From: Candidatus Vesicomyosocius sp. SY067_SCS001 | Lineage (GTDB): Bacteria; Pseudomonadota; Gammaproteobacteria; PS1; Pseudothioglobaceae | DNA length: 64,000 nt | Direction of reading: 5' to 3' | NCBI RefSeq assembly: GCF_014706615.1 | Contig: NZ_CP054877.1 | Span: forward strand, 434,001-498,000 | Shown here: piece after piece, positions 19,002 through 28,462 of the stretch | Numbering within the stretch: the stretch's first letter is position 1 | How the letters are laid out: each line of letters opens with the position of its first letter | The notes under the pieces: model-generated | The model's input: only the letters and a program-made list of their open reading frames with translations | Databases searched by the model: none | What the model was told of the DNA's origin: nothing | Made by a program: the position numbers and the translations under genes

Positions 19002-20128
19002 TAAAATCCAATAGCCTCAAGCATACGTGAAAAAAAATTTGCTTGTTGTGCATTTTCAAGCGCAACAAGTGGAATACTAGCTATGGTTTTGCCTTTAAAC
19101 TGAATGAGAAGTTTTCCAACAATATCACCTTTATTAATAGGTGCTGATAAGGCTGTATCAAGTTGGATAACTTGGTCTGAAAATTTGAACTGACCACGTG
19201 CTAGAGTAAAACTAATTGTTTTTGATGTACCAACCTTTAACATGTTTTTAGTTGAGCTAGCTATAGGCAATTCTTTTTTTATTTTTCTAATGGTTTTAGT
19301 TTCAAAAAAACGAAAGCCGTAATCAAGAATTTTTTGTGTTTGTGAAGTTCTGTCGTTGACACTATTAGATCCTAGAACAACAGAAATCAAGCGCATACCA
19401 AGACGTTCGGCACTGGCTACTAGATTGTATCCTGCTTTTTTAGTAAATCCAGTTTTAAGTCCATCTACTGTATGATCATTCCATAGTAATTTATTACGGT
19501 TGTATTGTTTAATACCATGGTAAGTAAATTCTTTTTCTGAATACCATGGGTAAAATTGAGGAAAGTCTCTAATTATTGCTGTTGCTAGTAATACTATATC
19601 GGCAGCAGTAGTGTATTGATTATTATCTGGTAAACCAGAAGCGTTTTTAAACTGAGAATTATTCATACCAAGTTTGCGTGCATATTCATTCATATAAGTA
19701 GTAAATGTACTTTCATCTCCTGCAATATGTTCAGCTAAAGCAACAGCAGAGTCATTGCCGGATTGAATAATCATGCCTTTAAGCAAAGTTTTAAGCTTTA
19801 TAGTTTTTCCTACTTCTACAAAACTTTTTGAACCACCTGTTTTCCATGCTTTTTTACTGATACGTACTTCATCTTCTAAGTTTATACGATCATTGTTAAT
19901 GAGTTGAAAAATGACATACGCTGTCATTAGTTTAGTTAGACTTGCTGGTGCTCGTTTGTAGTTTTGTTTGTTGTTAGCAATGACTTTACCAGAATTGTAA
20001 TCAACAATACTATAAGCAACAGCAGATATTTCTGGAGCTTTAGGGGTAATGAAAATTGCTGCTTGGGTATTTAAGGTAAATAAGTATATAAGAATAGTTA
20101 AGGATTTGATAAATAATTGGTTTTGCAT
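19001..20128 (-). CDS. dacA: D-alanyl-D-alanine carboxypeptidase (PBP5/6 family)
   Basis: 375 aa. Signal peptide (about residues 1-23) then a serine peptidase of family S11 with catalytic SLTK (SxxK, about 63-66), SGN (about 122-124) and KTG (about 225-227), followed by the PBP5 C-terminal beta domain and an amphipathic tail (ANFFSRMLEAIGF) that anchors it to the inner membrane. It trims the terminal D-Ala of peptidoglycan stem peptides. All catalytic residues intact. The rlpA gene that often lies between rodA and dacA is not recognisable. Confidence 0.94.
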   Translation of the reverse strand: MQNQLFIKSLTILIYLFTLNTQAAIFITPKAPEISAVAYSIVDYNSGKVIANNKQNYKRAPASLTKLMTAYVIFQLINNDRINLEDEVRISKKAWKTGGSKSFVEVGKTIKLKTLLKGMIIQSGNDSAVALAEHIAGDESTFTTYMNEYARKLGMNNSQFKNASGLPDNNQYTTAADIVLLATAIIRDFPQFYPWYSEKEFTYHGIKQYNRNKLLWNDHTVDGLKTGFTKKAGYNLVASAERLGMRLISVVLGSNSVNDRTSQTQKILDYGFRFFETKTIRKIKKELPIASSTKNMLKVGTSKTISFTLARGQFKFSDQVIQLDTALSAPINKGDIVGKLLIQFKGKTIASIPLVALENAQQANFFSRMLEAIGF

Positions 20129-20575
20129 AAAATAATTAGTTGTTTAGTTAATTAAATACTTGTTTTAACTTTGCTTTATAGTTGATAAGATACCATAGCA
20201 TATCTATTATCGTGATTATAATATGTCAGTACTTAAAAATTATAAAAAGTAAGCAAAGTTTTATTGATTAACTATTTTTGGTAGGCTAATGAATTCCAAT
20301 TTAGTTTTATTTTTAATATCTTAATGAATATTTAAATACTTATTTCGCCAATATTGGATATTTTTTATGTTTTCAGCACCTTCTAAGTGTTACTAAGTTA
20401 TTTTCACAAAATAATCAATGTTTATTATTAATGTGTTCATTAATAATAAACAAACCTTTACATCTATCCAAAGACACGATTTTTTACTATTATTTTTAAT
20501 AAGATAACAGGTTACTTGAAAATTAGTTGTTGGTAAAAATTAAGTTAAAAAAGCAAATAAGCAAGAATATGTACA
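20129..20575. other. 447-nt gap between rodA and dacA
   Basis: The ancestral site of rlpA in this cluster. I translated the minus strand and found no RlpA motif. The one clear structure is the hairpin at 20419-20452; the rest is AT-rich spacer. Confidence 0.5.
20419..20452. repeat. 15-bp perfect hairpin, 4-nt loop
   Basis: Arms 20419-20433 (TGTTTATTATTAATG) and 20438-20452 pair perfectly around TGTT. The minus-strand continuation TTGATTATTTTG is only weakly T-rich. It could mark the 3' end of the rodA transcript about 125 nt past its stop, but could equally be one of the window's unexplained hairpins. Confidence 0.75.
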
Positions 20576-21664
20576 TTATTTTTGTAGGTAACTTGGTGTT
20601 TTATGTTTACGAATTGCCATGATAATGCCAAAGCTAGACATTAAAGTAATGATTGATGATCCGCCATAACTAATCAATGGTAATGGTACACCTACTACAG
20701 GTAGTAGTCCAGATACCATGCCAACATTAACAAAAATATAAGTAAAAAAGACAAAAGTTAAACTCAAGCCTAATAATCTTGAAAAATTATCCTCTGATTG
20801 AAAAGAAATTATCAGTAATCGGTAAATAATCAATCCATACAAGGTAAATAAGAATATAATTCCTATAAACCCCAGTTCTTCAGCAATAACAGCAAAGATA
20901 AAGTCAGTTGTATGCTCAGGTAAAAAATTAAGATGAGATTGAGAGCCTTGTCCTAAGCCTTTACCAATTAAACCACCAGAGCCAATTGCAATTTTTGATT
21001 GCAAGATATGATAGCCAGAACCTAAAGGGTCAGAACTTGGGTCAAATAAGGTCATAATACGTTTTTTTTGATAACCTATTAATAGGTAGTCCCATACAAC
21101 ATAGACGCATGAAATAGTGATTGATGAAATTAAAGTAAAATTTAGCCAATTGTTTTTAATAATTTGAATGCGAACACCAGAAAAAAACAATACATAAAAA
21201 CCAGATGCAGCAATTAATAGTGAAGTACCTAGATCTGGTTGTTTAGCTATAAGTATCACAGTTGAAATAATGGCAACAATGGATAGAAAAATGGGTAGTA
21301 ATTTTGGTAAAAATGTTTTCTCACTTAAAATTGAAGCTATAGCAATAGGGACGATAACTTTCATAATTTCAGAAGGCTGGAAGCGTATAAAACCCAAATT
21401 AAGCCAGCGTTGAGCGCCACCACTATTTGAACCAAAAATTAAGACAAAAATTAGCAAAAATATGCCAAGTAACATTAAATAAGGAGAGAAACGTTTAAGT
21501 TGATAAGGTGGTATTTGAGCAATAATTAACATTGCACAAATTGCCAATGCAAAGTGTAAGGCTTGCTTATACATAGTTTGCATAGAGCCTTCTGAAGCTG
21601 AATAAAGCACAATAAGTCCAAACCCACTAAGTGTGATAATCAATAAAAATAAAGGAGTATCCAT
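20576..21664 (-). CDS. rodA: Rod-shape peptidoglycan polymerase RodA
   Basis: 362 aa SEDS-family glycosyltransferase with about ten membrane helices (E. coli 370 aa). Polymerises lipid II with PBP2 during cell elongation. Family landmarks: GLIVLYSAS (about 16-24), RWLNLGFIRFQPSEIMK (about 86-102), KQPDLGTSLL (about 141-150), LPEHTTDFIFAVIAEELGF (about 249-267) and PLPLISYGGSS (about 328-338). It is intact, whereas its paralogue ftsW at 47.4-48.5 kb is a pseudogene. Overlapping the DUF498 operon upstream. Confidence 0.95.
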   Translation of the reverse strand: MDTPLFLLIITLSGFGLIVLYSASEGSMQTMYKQALHFALAICAMLIIAQIPPYQLKRFSPYLMLLGIFLLIFVLIFGSNSGGAQRWLNLGFIRFQPSEIMKVIVPIAIASILSEKTFLPKLLPIFLSIVAIISTVILIAKQPDLGTSLLIAASGFYVLFFSGVRIQIIKNNWLNFTLISSITISCVYVVWDYLLIGYQKKRIMTLFDPSSDPLGSGYHILQSKIAIGSGGLIGKGLGQGSQSHLNFLPEHTTDFIFAVIAEELGFIGIIFLFTLYGLIIYRLLIISFQSEDNFSRLLGLSLTFVFFTYIFVNVGMVSGLLPVVGVPLPLISYGGSSIITLMSSFGIIMAIRKHKTPSYLQK

Positions 21665-21711
21665 CTTAAAATAATGCCAATAATGACGTATTTGTGCAAC
21701 ATTTAATAATT

Positions 21712-22074
21712 TTATAATAATAATAAACCAACTGATCTAGCGTCAGATAGTAGTAAATTAAAGCTTCGACAAGCTGATTTATTATTCATAATTTCAGTGC
21801 TAATACCCATTTGACGAATAGCTATCTGTTGTTTTGGATGTAAAAATTTATGTGTTGAGCCTGAACCAATAATTAATAAATTAATATTATCTTGATTGGA
21901 TAGAGGGAATAACGAAATTTTATTAATATCATTAAGATGATTGATATTAATTTCACAATAGTAACTACAAGAAATAAAACAAGGTATTTTAAGTTGTATA
22001 TGTGTTAATTTAACATGGTATTCTTCGATGGAAACAATACTGTTATAATCTGTCTCTTGTTGGTTAAATTCCAT
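21712..22074 (-). CDS. Mth938/DUF498 domain protein
   Basis: 120 aa from ATG 22074. C-terminal motif GSGSTHKFLHPKQ followed by MGISTEIMNNKSACRSFNLLLSD matches the Mth938 (NDUFAF3-like, Pfam DUF498) fold: G-x-G-x-x-x-x-F-L-x-P ... G-I-x-x-E-x-M-x-T-x-x-A-C-R-T-Y-N. Function in bacteria is unknown. A longer frame starting at 22110 is unlikely: that ATG is embedded in a TATAAT promoter box. It stands 47 nt upstream of rodA and is probably cotranscribed with it. Confidence 0.75.
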   Translation of the reverse strand: MEFNQQETDYNSIVSIEEYHVKLTHIQLKIPCFISCSYYCEININHLNDINKISLFPLSNQDNINLLIIGSGSTHKFLHPKQQIAIRQMGISTEIMNNKSACRSFNLLLSDARSVGLLLL

Positions 22075-22156
22075 GGTGTTACAGTGACTATTTGATGAAT
22101 AAAAGCACATTATAACAGTGTAAAATTAATTCTCTTTTTTATTATTAGAGAAATAG

Positions 22157-22603
22157 ATGTCAGATTCAAGTAATACAGATATATATAATGCAGATTTATT
22201 CAGTGGTGTCACTGCTTTTGATACTAAGAATTTTACCATGGCATATCAATTATTAGCTCCACTAGCTATAAAAGGTAATGCTGAGGCTTTATGGCGTGTT
22301 GGTATGATGCAAATGAACGGTTTAGGCATGGTCAAAAACCAGTCTTTAGGGTTTGAAAATTTTTTACAAGCAGCAGGAAAAGGACATGCATTTGCTCATC
22401 ATATGCTAGGGGTAGCATATATGACTGGAGAGGGCGTAGAAAAAGATATTGTACAGTCTATTAAGTGGTTTAAAAAAGGTGCTAAATTTGGTATTTCTGG
22501 TCCAATGTACACATTAGGTATGCTATTCGAAGATGGTAAAGAAGTTAAACAAGATTTAGAAAAAGCACAATATTGGTTCGACAAAGCCGATAGAGTAGAG
22601 TAA
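22157..22603 (+). CDS. Sel1-repeat protein
   Basis: 148 aa with three to four Sel1-like repeats (about residues 38-145; e.g. GNAEALWRVGMMQMNGLG, GHAFAHHMLGVAYMTGEG, GISGPMYTLGMLFEDGKE). No signal peptide is visible. Sel1 repeats are alpha-solenoid protein-interaction modules; the partner cannot be told from sequence. It is divergent from the DUF498 gene with 82 nt between, and 20 nt upstream of gltX. Confidence 0.82.
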   Translation: MSDSSNTDIYNADLFSGVTAFDTKNFTMAYQLLAPLAIKGNAEALWRVGMMQMNGLGMVKNQSLGFENFLQAAGKGHAFAHHMLGVAYMTGEGVEKDIVQSIKWFKKGAKFGISGPMYTLGMLFEDGKEVKQDLEKAQYWFDKADRVE

Positions 22604-22623
22604 GCCCATAACATTAAAAAATA

Positions 22624-23991
22624 ATGATGAAATCAAGATTTGCTCCATCCCCAACAGGCTATTTACATATTGGGGGTGCTAGAACTGCATTCTTCGCTTG
22701 GATTTGGGCTAAAAAACAACATGGTAAATTTGTATTACGTATTGAAAATACAGATTTAGAACGTTCAACTCAAGCATCAACTGATGCTATTTTACAAGGC
22801 ATTGATTGGCTTGGGCTTAATTATGATGAAGGTCCTTTGTACCAAACGGATCGTTTTGATAGGTATAAACAAATTATTCAGTATCTATTAGATGAAAAAA
22901 AAGCTTATTATTGTGAATGTTCTAAGAATCGTTTACAAATATTGCGTGAAGAGTTAACAAAACAAGGTAAAAAGGCTAAGTATGACGGTTGTTGTCGTGA
23001 TAAAAATCTACATACTGGTGTTGTACGTTTTAATAATCCAAAAGAAGGAATAGTGGTTTTTAATGATGTAGTCAAAGGAAAAATTTCAATTAATAATCAA
23101 GAATTAGATGATTTAGTTATTGCTCGTAGCGATAACACACCAACTTACAATCTTACTGCGGTAATTGATGATCATGATATGAAAATTAATATCATTATTC
23201 GCGGTGATGATCATATTAACAATACACCTAAGCAAATTAACCTTTATCAAGCATTAGGTTGGCATCTACCAGAATTTGCACACTTACCTATGATTCTAGG
23301 TAATGATGGTATACGTCTTTCAAAACGACATGGTGCTGTGAGTGTTATGGCATACCGAGATGCAGGATTTCTGCCTGAAGCCTTGCTTAATTATTTATCC
23401 CGTTTGGGCTGGTCGTATGGTAATCAAGAAATATTTTCTATAAATGAAATTATTCAGCTATTTGAATTAAAAAATATCAATAAAGCGTCTGCAAATTTTA
23501 ATCAAGATAAGCTTTTGTGGTTCAATAAAGAAACCATTAAAAGTTCTAGTGTTAAGAATTTACTTAGTAACCTGACTTGGCATTTACAAAATCAAGAAAT
23601 TACAATTAAAGATATACCTAATATTGAAATAGTAATTCGATACTTGCAAAATAGATGTAAAACTTTGGTTAATATGGCAGGTGAGTTAAAAATGTTTTAT
23701 CAAGATTTTGACAATTTTGATGAAAAACTTGCTAAAAAATTATTTAAAGATAAAGCACCACTTAAGCACTTACTTGTAGAATTAGAAATGCTAAACACCT
23801 GGAAAGCTAATAATATTAAACAAGTTGTTAAACAAGTATGCTTTGAGCTCAATATCGACTTTGGAAGAGTAGGACAGCCTTTTAGGCTTGCGCTAAGTGG
23901 TGATGGCAATGCAGGCAGTATTGATATTGTAGCCGAATTGGTTGGTAAGAATAAAGCGTTATTACGTTTAAAGATGGCGATTGATTTCTAA
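22624..23991 (+). CDS. gltX: Glutamyl-tRNA synthetase
   Basis: 455 aa. Class I synthetase with HIGH element PSPTGYLHIGGART (about residues 8-21) and KMSKS variant RLSKRHGAVSV (about 233-243), the typical bacterial GluRS forms. A cysteine cluster (YYCECSKNRL ... YDGCCRD, about 97-122) corresponds to the zinc site. Provides Glu-tRNA. Start ATG 22624 or the adjacent ATG 22627; the difference is one residue. It lies 15 nt before glnD. Confidence 0.96.
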   Translation: MMKSRFAPSPTGYLHIGGARTAFFAWIWAKKQHGKFVLRIENTDLERSTQASTDAILQGIDWLGLNYDEGPLYQTDRFDRYKQIIQYLLDEKKAYYCECSKNRLQILREELTKQGKKAKYDGCCRDKNLHTGVVRFNNPKEGIVVFNDVVKGKISINNQELDDLVIARSDNTPTYNLTAVIDDHDMKINIIIRGDDHINNTPKQINLYQALGWHLPEFAHLPMILGNDGIRLSKRHGAVSVMAYRDAGFLPEALLNYLSRLGWSYGNQEIFSINEIIQLFELKNINKASANFNQDKLLWFNKETIKSSSVKNLLSNLTWHLQNQEITIKDIPNIEIVIRYLQNRCKTLVNMAGELKMFYQDFDNFDEKLAKKLFKDKAPLKHLLVELEMLNTWKANNIKQVVKQVCFELNIDFGRVGQPFRLALSGDGNAGSIDIVAELVGKNKALLRLKMAIDF

Positions 23992-24006
23992 TAAATACTT
24001 ATAAGT

Positions 24007-26532
24007 ATGGTAGATTTATCACTATTTAGAGGACAATATCAATCATTACAGGATTCAGTCAAGGAAGATTTTTTAAATAGTCCAGAGACAGCTCAAGCAC
24101 TTGTTTTATATAGAAGTGATGGAATTGATCAATTACTAAAGGATATTTGGCAAAGTTTTAATCTTTCTTATCAGTTGTGTTTAGTGGCAGTTGGAGGTTA
24201 TGGTAGGAAAGAATTGCATCCATACTCAGATATAGATTTATTAATCTTAATTCCTGATGATTCTCATAATACTTATCAACAGGATATTGCTAGTTTTTTG
24301 ACATTTTTATGGGATGTAAATCTGGAAGTAGGGCATGCAACTCGAGATTTGAAAGATTGTATTAGCGTGATTGATGATCTTAGTGTGGTGACTAATTTAT
24401 TAGAATCTAGAGTTATTCTAGGTAAAGTGTCTTTGTTTTATAAGATGAAAGCTGTGATTAAATCTAGTGTTTGGTCAAGTCAATCATTTTTAGTTGGAAA
24501 GAAAAAAGAACAGTATAATCGTCATCAAAACCCATCTAATACTGCTTACAATTTAGAACCTAATATTAAACAAAGCTCTGGAGGTCTTAGAGATATTCAA
24601 ACGGTTGTTTGGGTGGCGAAATGGTATTTTTGTGTTAATACTTTGTTTGAATTGATCGATAAGCAATATTTAACAATTGCTGAATATGAATTATTAAACA
24701 CAGCACAACTATTTTTATTCAAAGTCAGATTTGCACTACATATTATTGCTAATCGACGTGAAGACAGACTTGTATTCCAATATCAAAAATCTGTAGCAAA
24801 TATATTGGGTTATGTTGATGGGGATTTTTTAGCAGTTGAGGCTTTCATGAAAGATTATTATCAAACAGTGACTAAGGTCTCTCGTCTTAATGATATTTTG
24901 TTGCAATTATTAGAAGATGAAATTTTAAATACACAGTGTTTGAATAGTCGTTTTATGGTTAGTCATGGTTATATTCATTCAATTGATGAGCGGATTTTTA
25001 TTAAAATACCGTCCGCTTTTATTGAAATATTTTTACTTATTGCTAAGCATAATTATGTATGTGGTATTAGTGCAAAAACGCTTAGACAAATGCAAACTAG
25101 TATCAATTTAATTGATTGTGACTATTATAAAAGACGTAATAATAATCGATTATTTATTGAATTATTACAGCAAAATCAAGGGGTGAATAAGGCGTTAAAA
25201 CTTATGAATCGTTATGGTATTTTAGAGCGCTACATTCCTGCTTTTGGTAATATTATAGGGCTGATGCAATATGATTTATTCCATGCCTATACAGTAGATC
25301 AACATACGTTGTTTGTGATTCGTAATTTGAGACGTTTTTTTGTGTCTGAGTTTGCTAATGAGTTTATACTTTGTAGTGAGATAGCAGCAGGCATTCAAAA
25401 ACCAGAATTGTTATTATTAGCAGGGCTTTTTCATGATATTGCTAAAGGTAGAGGTAGAGGTAGAAAGCATGCTCAGTTAGGTGCAATTGATGTACGTAAA
25501 TTTTGTCGATATCATCAATTAAAAGCAAATGATATTGATTTAGTTTCACAATTAGTTGAAAAACATTTACTCATGTCAATGGTTGCACAAAAGCAAGATA
25601 TTGGTGATTTTGAGGTAATTAAGTATTTTGCTGAGCAAGTGAGTACAGTTGAATTCTTAGAATTTTTATACTTACTAACAGTAGCTGATATTCGTGCAAC
25701 AAAAGATAATTTATGGAATGGCTGGAAAGATTCTTTGTTAAAGAAACTATTTTACAACACTAAAAAATACCTAGAAAGTAGTAATGGTCAACGTTCAAGT
25801 GTAGATCAGAGAGTGCAAAATATCAAACAAACTATTATTAATAACTCTATTATTCAAGGTTATCCAATAAGTGAGGTTGAAAATATATTATCAACTTTAC
25901 CAAAAGATTATTATTTACGTTATGATATAAGTGATATTCTGTGGCATTTAAGTTTTACCACTAAAATAACTGTAGATAAGATTACTGTTAGCTCTAGAAT
26001 TTCACAATATAACGTAATTGATATTCTTATTTTATGTAATAATTTTAATGGACTATTCTTTAAATTAATTAGTATTCTTGAAAGATTAAGGCTTGATATT
26101 GTGGATGCTAAAATTTTAACCACCAAGAATAATAAAGTCTATAACACAATTAGTGTTTTGCAAGATGAAGCATTTGAGCATATTAATATAAATCAAAAAA
26201 TCAAAAATGAGTTGGATAATTTAGATGTGAGCTTAAGAATAACTCATGATATGTACATATATCAATATTTTGATCATAGAGTAAAAGTTAGTTTTAGTTT
26301 AAATGAACAATGGAACCTAACTCAATTAGAAATTAACGCGCTTGATAAACAAGGGATACTTTCTAATATTGCCTACGTATTCTTTGAATTAAACATCTTA
26401 TTAATTAATGCTAGAATTGCAACTATGGGAGAAAGGGTTGAGGATGTATTTTTTATTAGCAATGCTAAAAATGAACCATTGAGTATGGCAGAAAAATTAA
26501 CTCTAAGAGAGAGTTTAGAGGAAAAATTGTAA
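24007..26532 (+). CDS. glnD: [Protein-PII] uridylyltransferase / uridylyl-removing enzyme
   Basis: 841 aa (E. coli 890). Nitrogen sensor that uridylylates PII under nitrogen limitation and removes UMP under glutamine excess. Nucleotidyltransferase motif GGYGRKELHPYSDIDLL (about residues 62-78), helical linker, HD domain (HAYTVDQHTLFVIR about 425-438; LFHDIAKGRGRGRKH about 475-489) and two ACT domains at the C-terminus (about 680-841) that bind glutamine. With glnA at 44 kb it shows that PII-based nitrogen control is retained. Confidence 0.95.
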   Translation: MVDLSLFRGQYQSLQDSVKEDFLNSPETAQALVLYRSDGIDQLLKDIWQSFNLSYQLCLVAVGGYGRKELHPYSDIDLLILIPDDSHNTYQQDIASFLTFLWDVNLEVGHATRDLKDCISVIDDLSVVTNLLESRVILGKVSLFYKMKAVIKSSVWSSQSFLVGKKKEQYNRHQNPSNTAYNLEPNIKQSSGGLRDIQTVVWVAKWYFCVNTLFELIDKQYLTIAEYELLNTAQLFLFKVRFALHIIANRREDRLVFQYQKSVANILGYVDGDFLAVEAFMKDYYQTVTKVSRLNDILLQLLEDEILNTQCLNSRFMVSHGYIHSIDERIFIKIPSAFIEIFLLIAKHNYVCGISAKTLRQMQTSINLIDCDYYKRRNNNRLFIELLQQNQGVNKALKLMNRYGILERYIPAFGNIIGLMQYDLFHAYTVDQHTLFVIRNLRRFFVSEFANEFILCSEIAAGIQKPELLLLAGLFHDIAKGRGRGRKHAQLGAIDVRKFCRYHQLKANDIDLVSQLVEKHLLMSMVAQKQDIGDFEVIKYFAEQVSTVEFLEFLYLLTVADIRATKDNLWNGWKDSLLKKLFYNTKKYLESSNGQRSSVDQRVQNIKQTIINNSIIQGYPISEVENILSTLPKDYYLRYDISDILWHLSFTTKITVDKITVSSRISQYNVIDILILCNNFNGLFFKLISILERLRLDIVDAKILTTKNNKVYNTISVLQDEAFEHININQKIKNELDNLDVSLRITHDMYIYQYFDHRVKVSFSLNEQWNLTQLEINALDKQGILSNIAYVFFELNILLINARIATMGERVEDVFFISNAKNEPLSMAEKLTLRESLEEKL

Positions 26533-26618
26533 AAAAGAATTATGCGAGTTAAATAATGATATAATTTCACGCAGTTATCAAGTTCTGCTGTTTTTTAATT
26601 TCAGATTAATATAAAAAT

Positions 26619-26945
26619 ATGAACGATAAAATTAAAATAGTAGTTGATGCCTCTTTTGAAGCAGAAGTTGTTAACTCATCACAAATGGTATTAGTAGATT
26701 TTTGGGCGCAGTGGTGTGGACCGTGCAAGACGCTAATGCCTGTATTAGACGAAATTGCTGATGAATATGATGGTAGAGTTCTTATTGTTAAAATTAATAT
26801 AGATGAGAATCAAAAAATGCCATCAAAGTATGGAGTTCGTGGTATTCCAACTATGTTGTTATTTTTTGATGGTGTTGTCCAAGCAACAAAAATGGGCGCA
26901 CTTTCAAAAGCAGAACTTAGTGCATTTATCGACGCTAATATTTAA
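26619..26945 (+). CDS. trxA: Thioredoxin 1
   Basis: 108 aa, full length. Active site WCGPCK (about residues 31-36) and cis-proline loop GIPTML (about 74-79) are intact. Reduces disulfides of cytosolic proteins such as ribonucleotide reductase and PAPS-type reductases. A TATAAT lies about 50 nt upstream. Adjacent to rho, a linkage common to gammaproteobacteria. Confidence 0.96.
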   Translation: MNDKIKIVVDASFEAEVVNSSQMVLVDFWAQWCGPCKTLMPVLDEIADEYDGRVLIVKINIDENQKMPSKYGVRGIPTMLLFFDGVVQATKMGALSKAELSAFIDANI

Positions 26946-27060
26946 AGACTAAATAACTGATTATTTTTCTCTTAAGTAGTTAGTTTAACAAAGTTTTATA
27001 GTACTTTAGATACACATCTATAATTAAGTAAAAATACTTAACCTTAATATGGACACATTC

Positions 27061-28323
27061 ATGAAATTATCAGAACTAAAAAAATTTAGCCCAGAGAAAT
27101 TACTAGAATTGGCACAATCTTTAGGTGCAGAAAATATTTCTAGAGCTAAAAAACAAACCTTAATTTTTATTATTCTTAAAGCCAAAGCGGCTAATGATGA
27201 GGAAGTTTTGGGTGATGGTGTTTTGGATGTGTTACAAGATGGTTATGGTTTTTTAAGATCAAGTGATGATTCTTATACCTCAGGTGCAGATGATATTTAT
27301 ATTTCACCTAATCAAATTAGACGTTTTAATTTATCAACTGGTGATTTGGTTGCGGGTAAAATTAGAGCACCTAAAAAAGGTGAAAAGTATTTTGCTTTAA
27401 TTAAGGTATCAGAAGTGAATAGTGAAGATCCAGATAATGTTAGGAATAGGATTCCATTTGCCTCACTAACACCTATCCATCCTAATGAAAGAATTAATTT
27501 AGAAGTTGGCAATGGCGGTACTGAGGATATTACTGCTAGAGTAATTGATCTTGTTGCACCATTTGGAAAAGGCCAAAGAGGTTTATTGGTTGCGCCGCCT
27601 AAGGCAGGTAAAACTATGATTATGCAAAATATTGCTACGTCTATTTCGGTTAATCATCCAGAATGTGAACTTATTGTGCTTTTAATCGATGAGCGTCCTG
27701 AAGAAGTGACAGAAATGGCTCGTACTGTTCGTGGAGAGGTAATCGCCTCAACGTTTGATGAACCAGCAAAACGTCATGTGCAAGTTGCTGAAATGGTTAT
27801 CCAAAAAACGAAACGACGTTCAGAACAAGGTAAAGATGTGATAATTCTATTAGACTCAATTACACGTTTGGCACGTGCTTATAATACAATTTCTCCTTCA
27901 TCAGGTAAAGTTCTAACAGGTGGTGTTGATGCTAATGCACTACAACGTCCTAAGCGTTTTTTTGGAGCGGCTAGAAATATTGAAAATGGAGGTAGTATTA
28001 CTATTATTGCTACTGCATTGATTGATACTGGCTCAAAAATGGATGAAGTTATTTATCAAGAATTTAAAGGTACTGGCAATATGGAGCTTCATTTAGAGAA
28101 ACGCTTAAGTGAGAAACGAATTTTTCCAGCAATCAACATTAATGCTTCTGGTACACGTCGTGAAGAACTAATTACTGATGAAAAAGAATTACAAAAAATA
28201 TGGATTTTGCGTAAGATTTTGCATCCAATGGATACTGTTGAAGCAGCTGAGTTCTTAATTAATCGTTTAAAGTTGACCAAAACTAATGACGAATTTTTTG
28301 CTTTAATGTCGCAAAAGAAGTAA
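27061..28323 (+). CDS. rho: Transcription termination factor Rho
   Basis: 420 aa from ATG 27061 (E. coli 419); the protein then begins MKLSELKKF like other Rho proteins. An in-frame ATG at 27049 would add MDTF. RNA-binding cold-shock domain (about 48-118; GYGFLRS), Walker [11 protein letters not shown] (about 178-187), Walker [15 protein letters not shown] (about 259-272), Q/R-loop region. Hexameric RNA-dependent ATPase that ends untranslated transcripts. Its retention matters for how the window's long hairpins are interpreted, since many transcripts may end by Rho rather than at T-tailed hairpins. Confidence 0.95.
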   Translation: MKLSELKKFSPEKLLELAQSLGAENISRAKKQTLIFIILKAKAANDEEVLGDGVLDVLQDGYGFLRSSDDSYTSGADDIYISPNQIRRFNLSTGDLVAGKIRAPKKGEKYFALIKVSEVNSEDPDNVRNRIPFASLTPIHPNERINLEVGNGGTEDITARVIDLVAPFGKGQRGLLVAPPKAGKTMIMQNIATSISVNHPECELIVLLIDERPEEVTEMARTVRGEVIASTFDEPAKRHVQVAEMVIQKTKRRSEQGKDVIILLDSITRLARAYNTISPSSGKVLTGGVDANALQRPKRFFGAARNIENGGSITIIATALIDTGSKMDEVIYQEFKGTGNMELHLEKRLSEKRIFPAININASGTRREELITDEKELQKIWILRKILHPMDTVEAAEFLINRLKLTKTNDEFFALMSQKK

Positions 28324-28462
28324 TAAATTGATTGAAAAATCATTGTTTAATTTAATCATTACGAGTGTTTGTTAATCACCTTAAGCATACCTAAGGTATG
28401 TAACCTTTATTATAGCAATTAAAGTTTTTAAATTACAGAATAGCATTCTAGCTAGATATTTA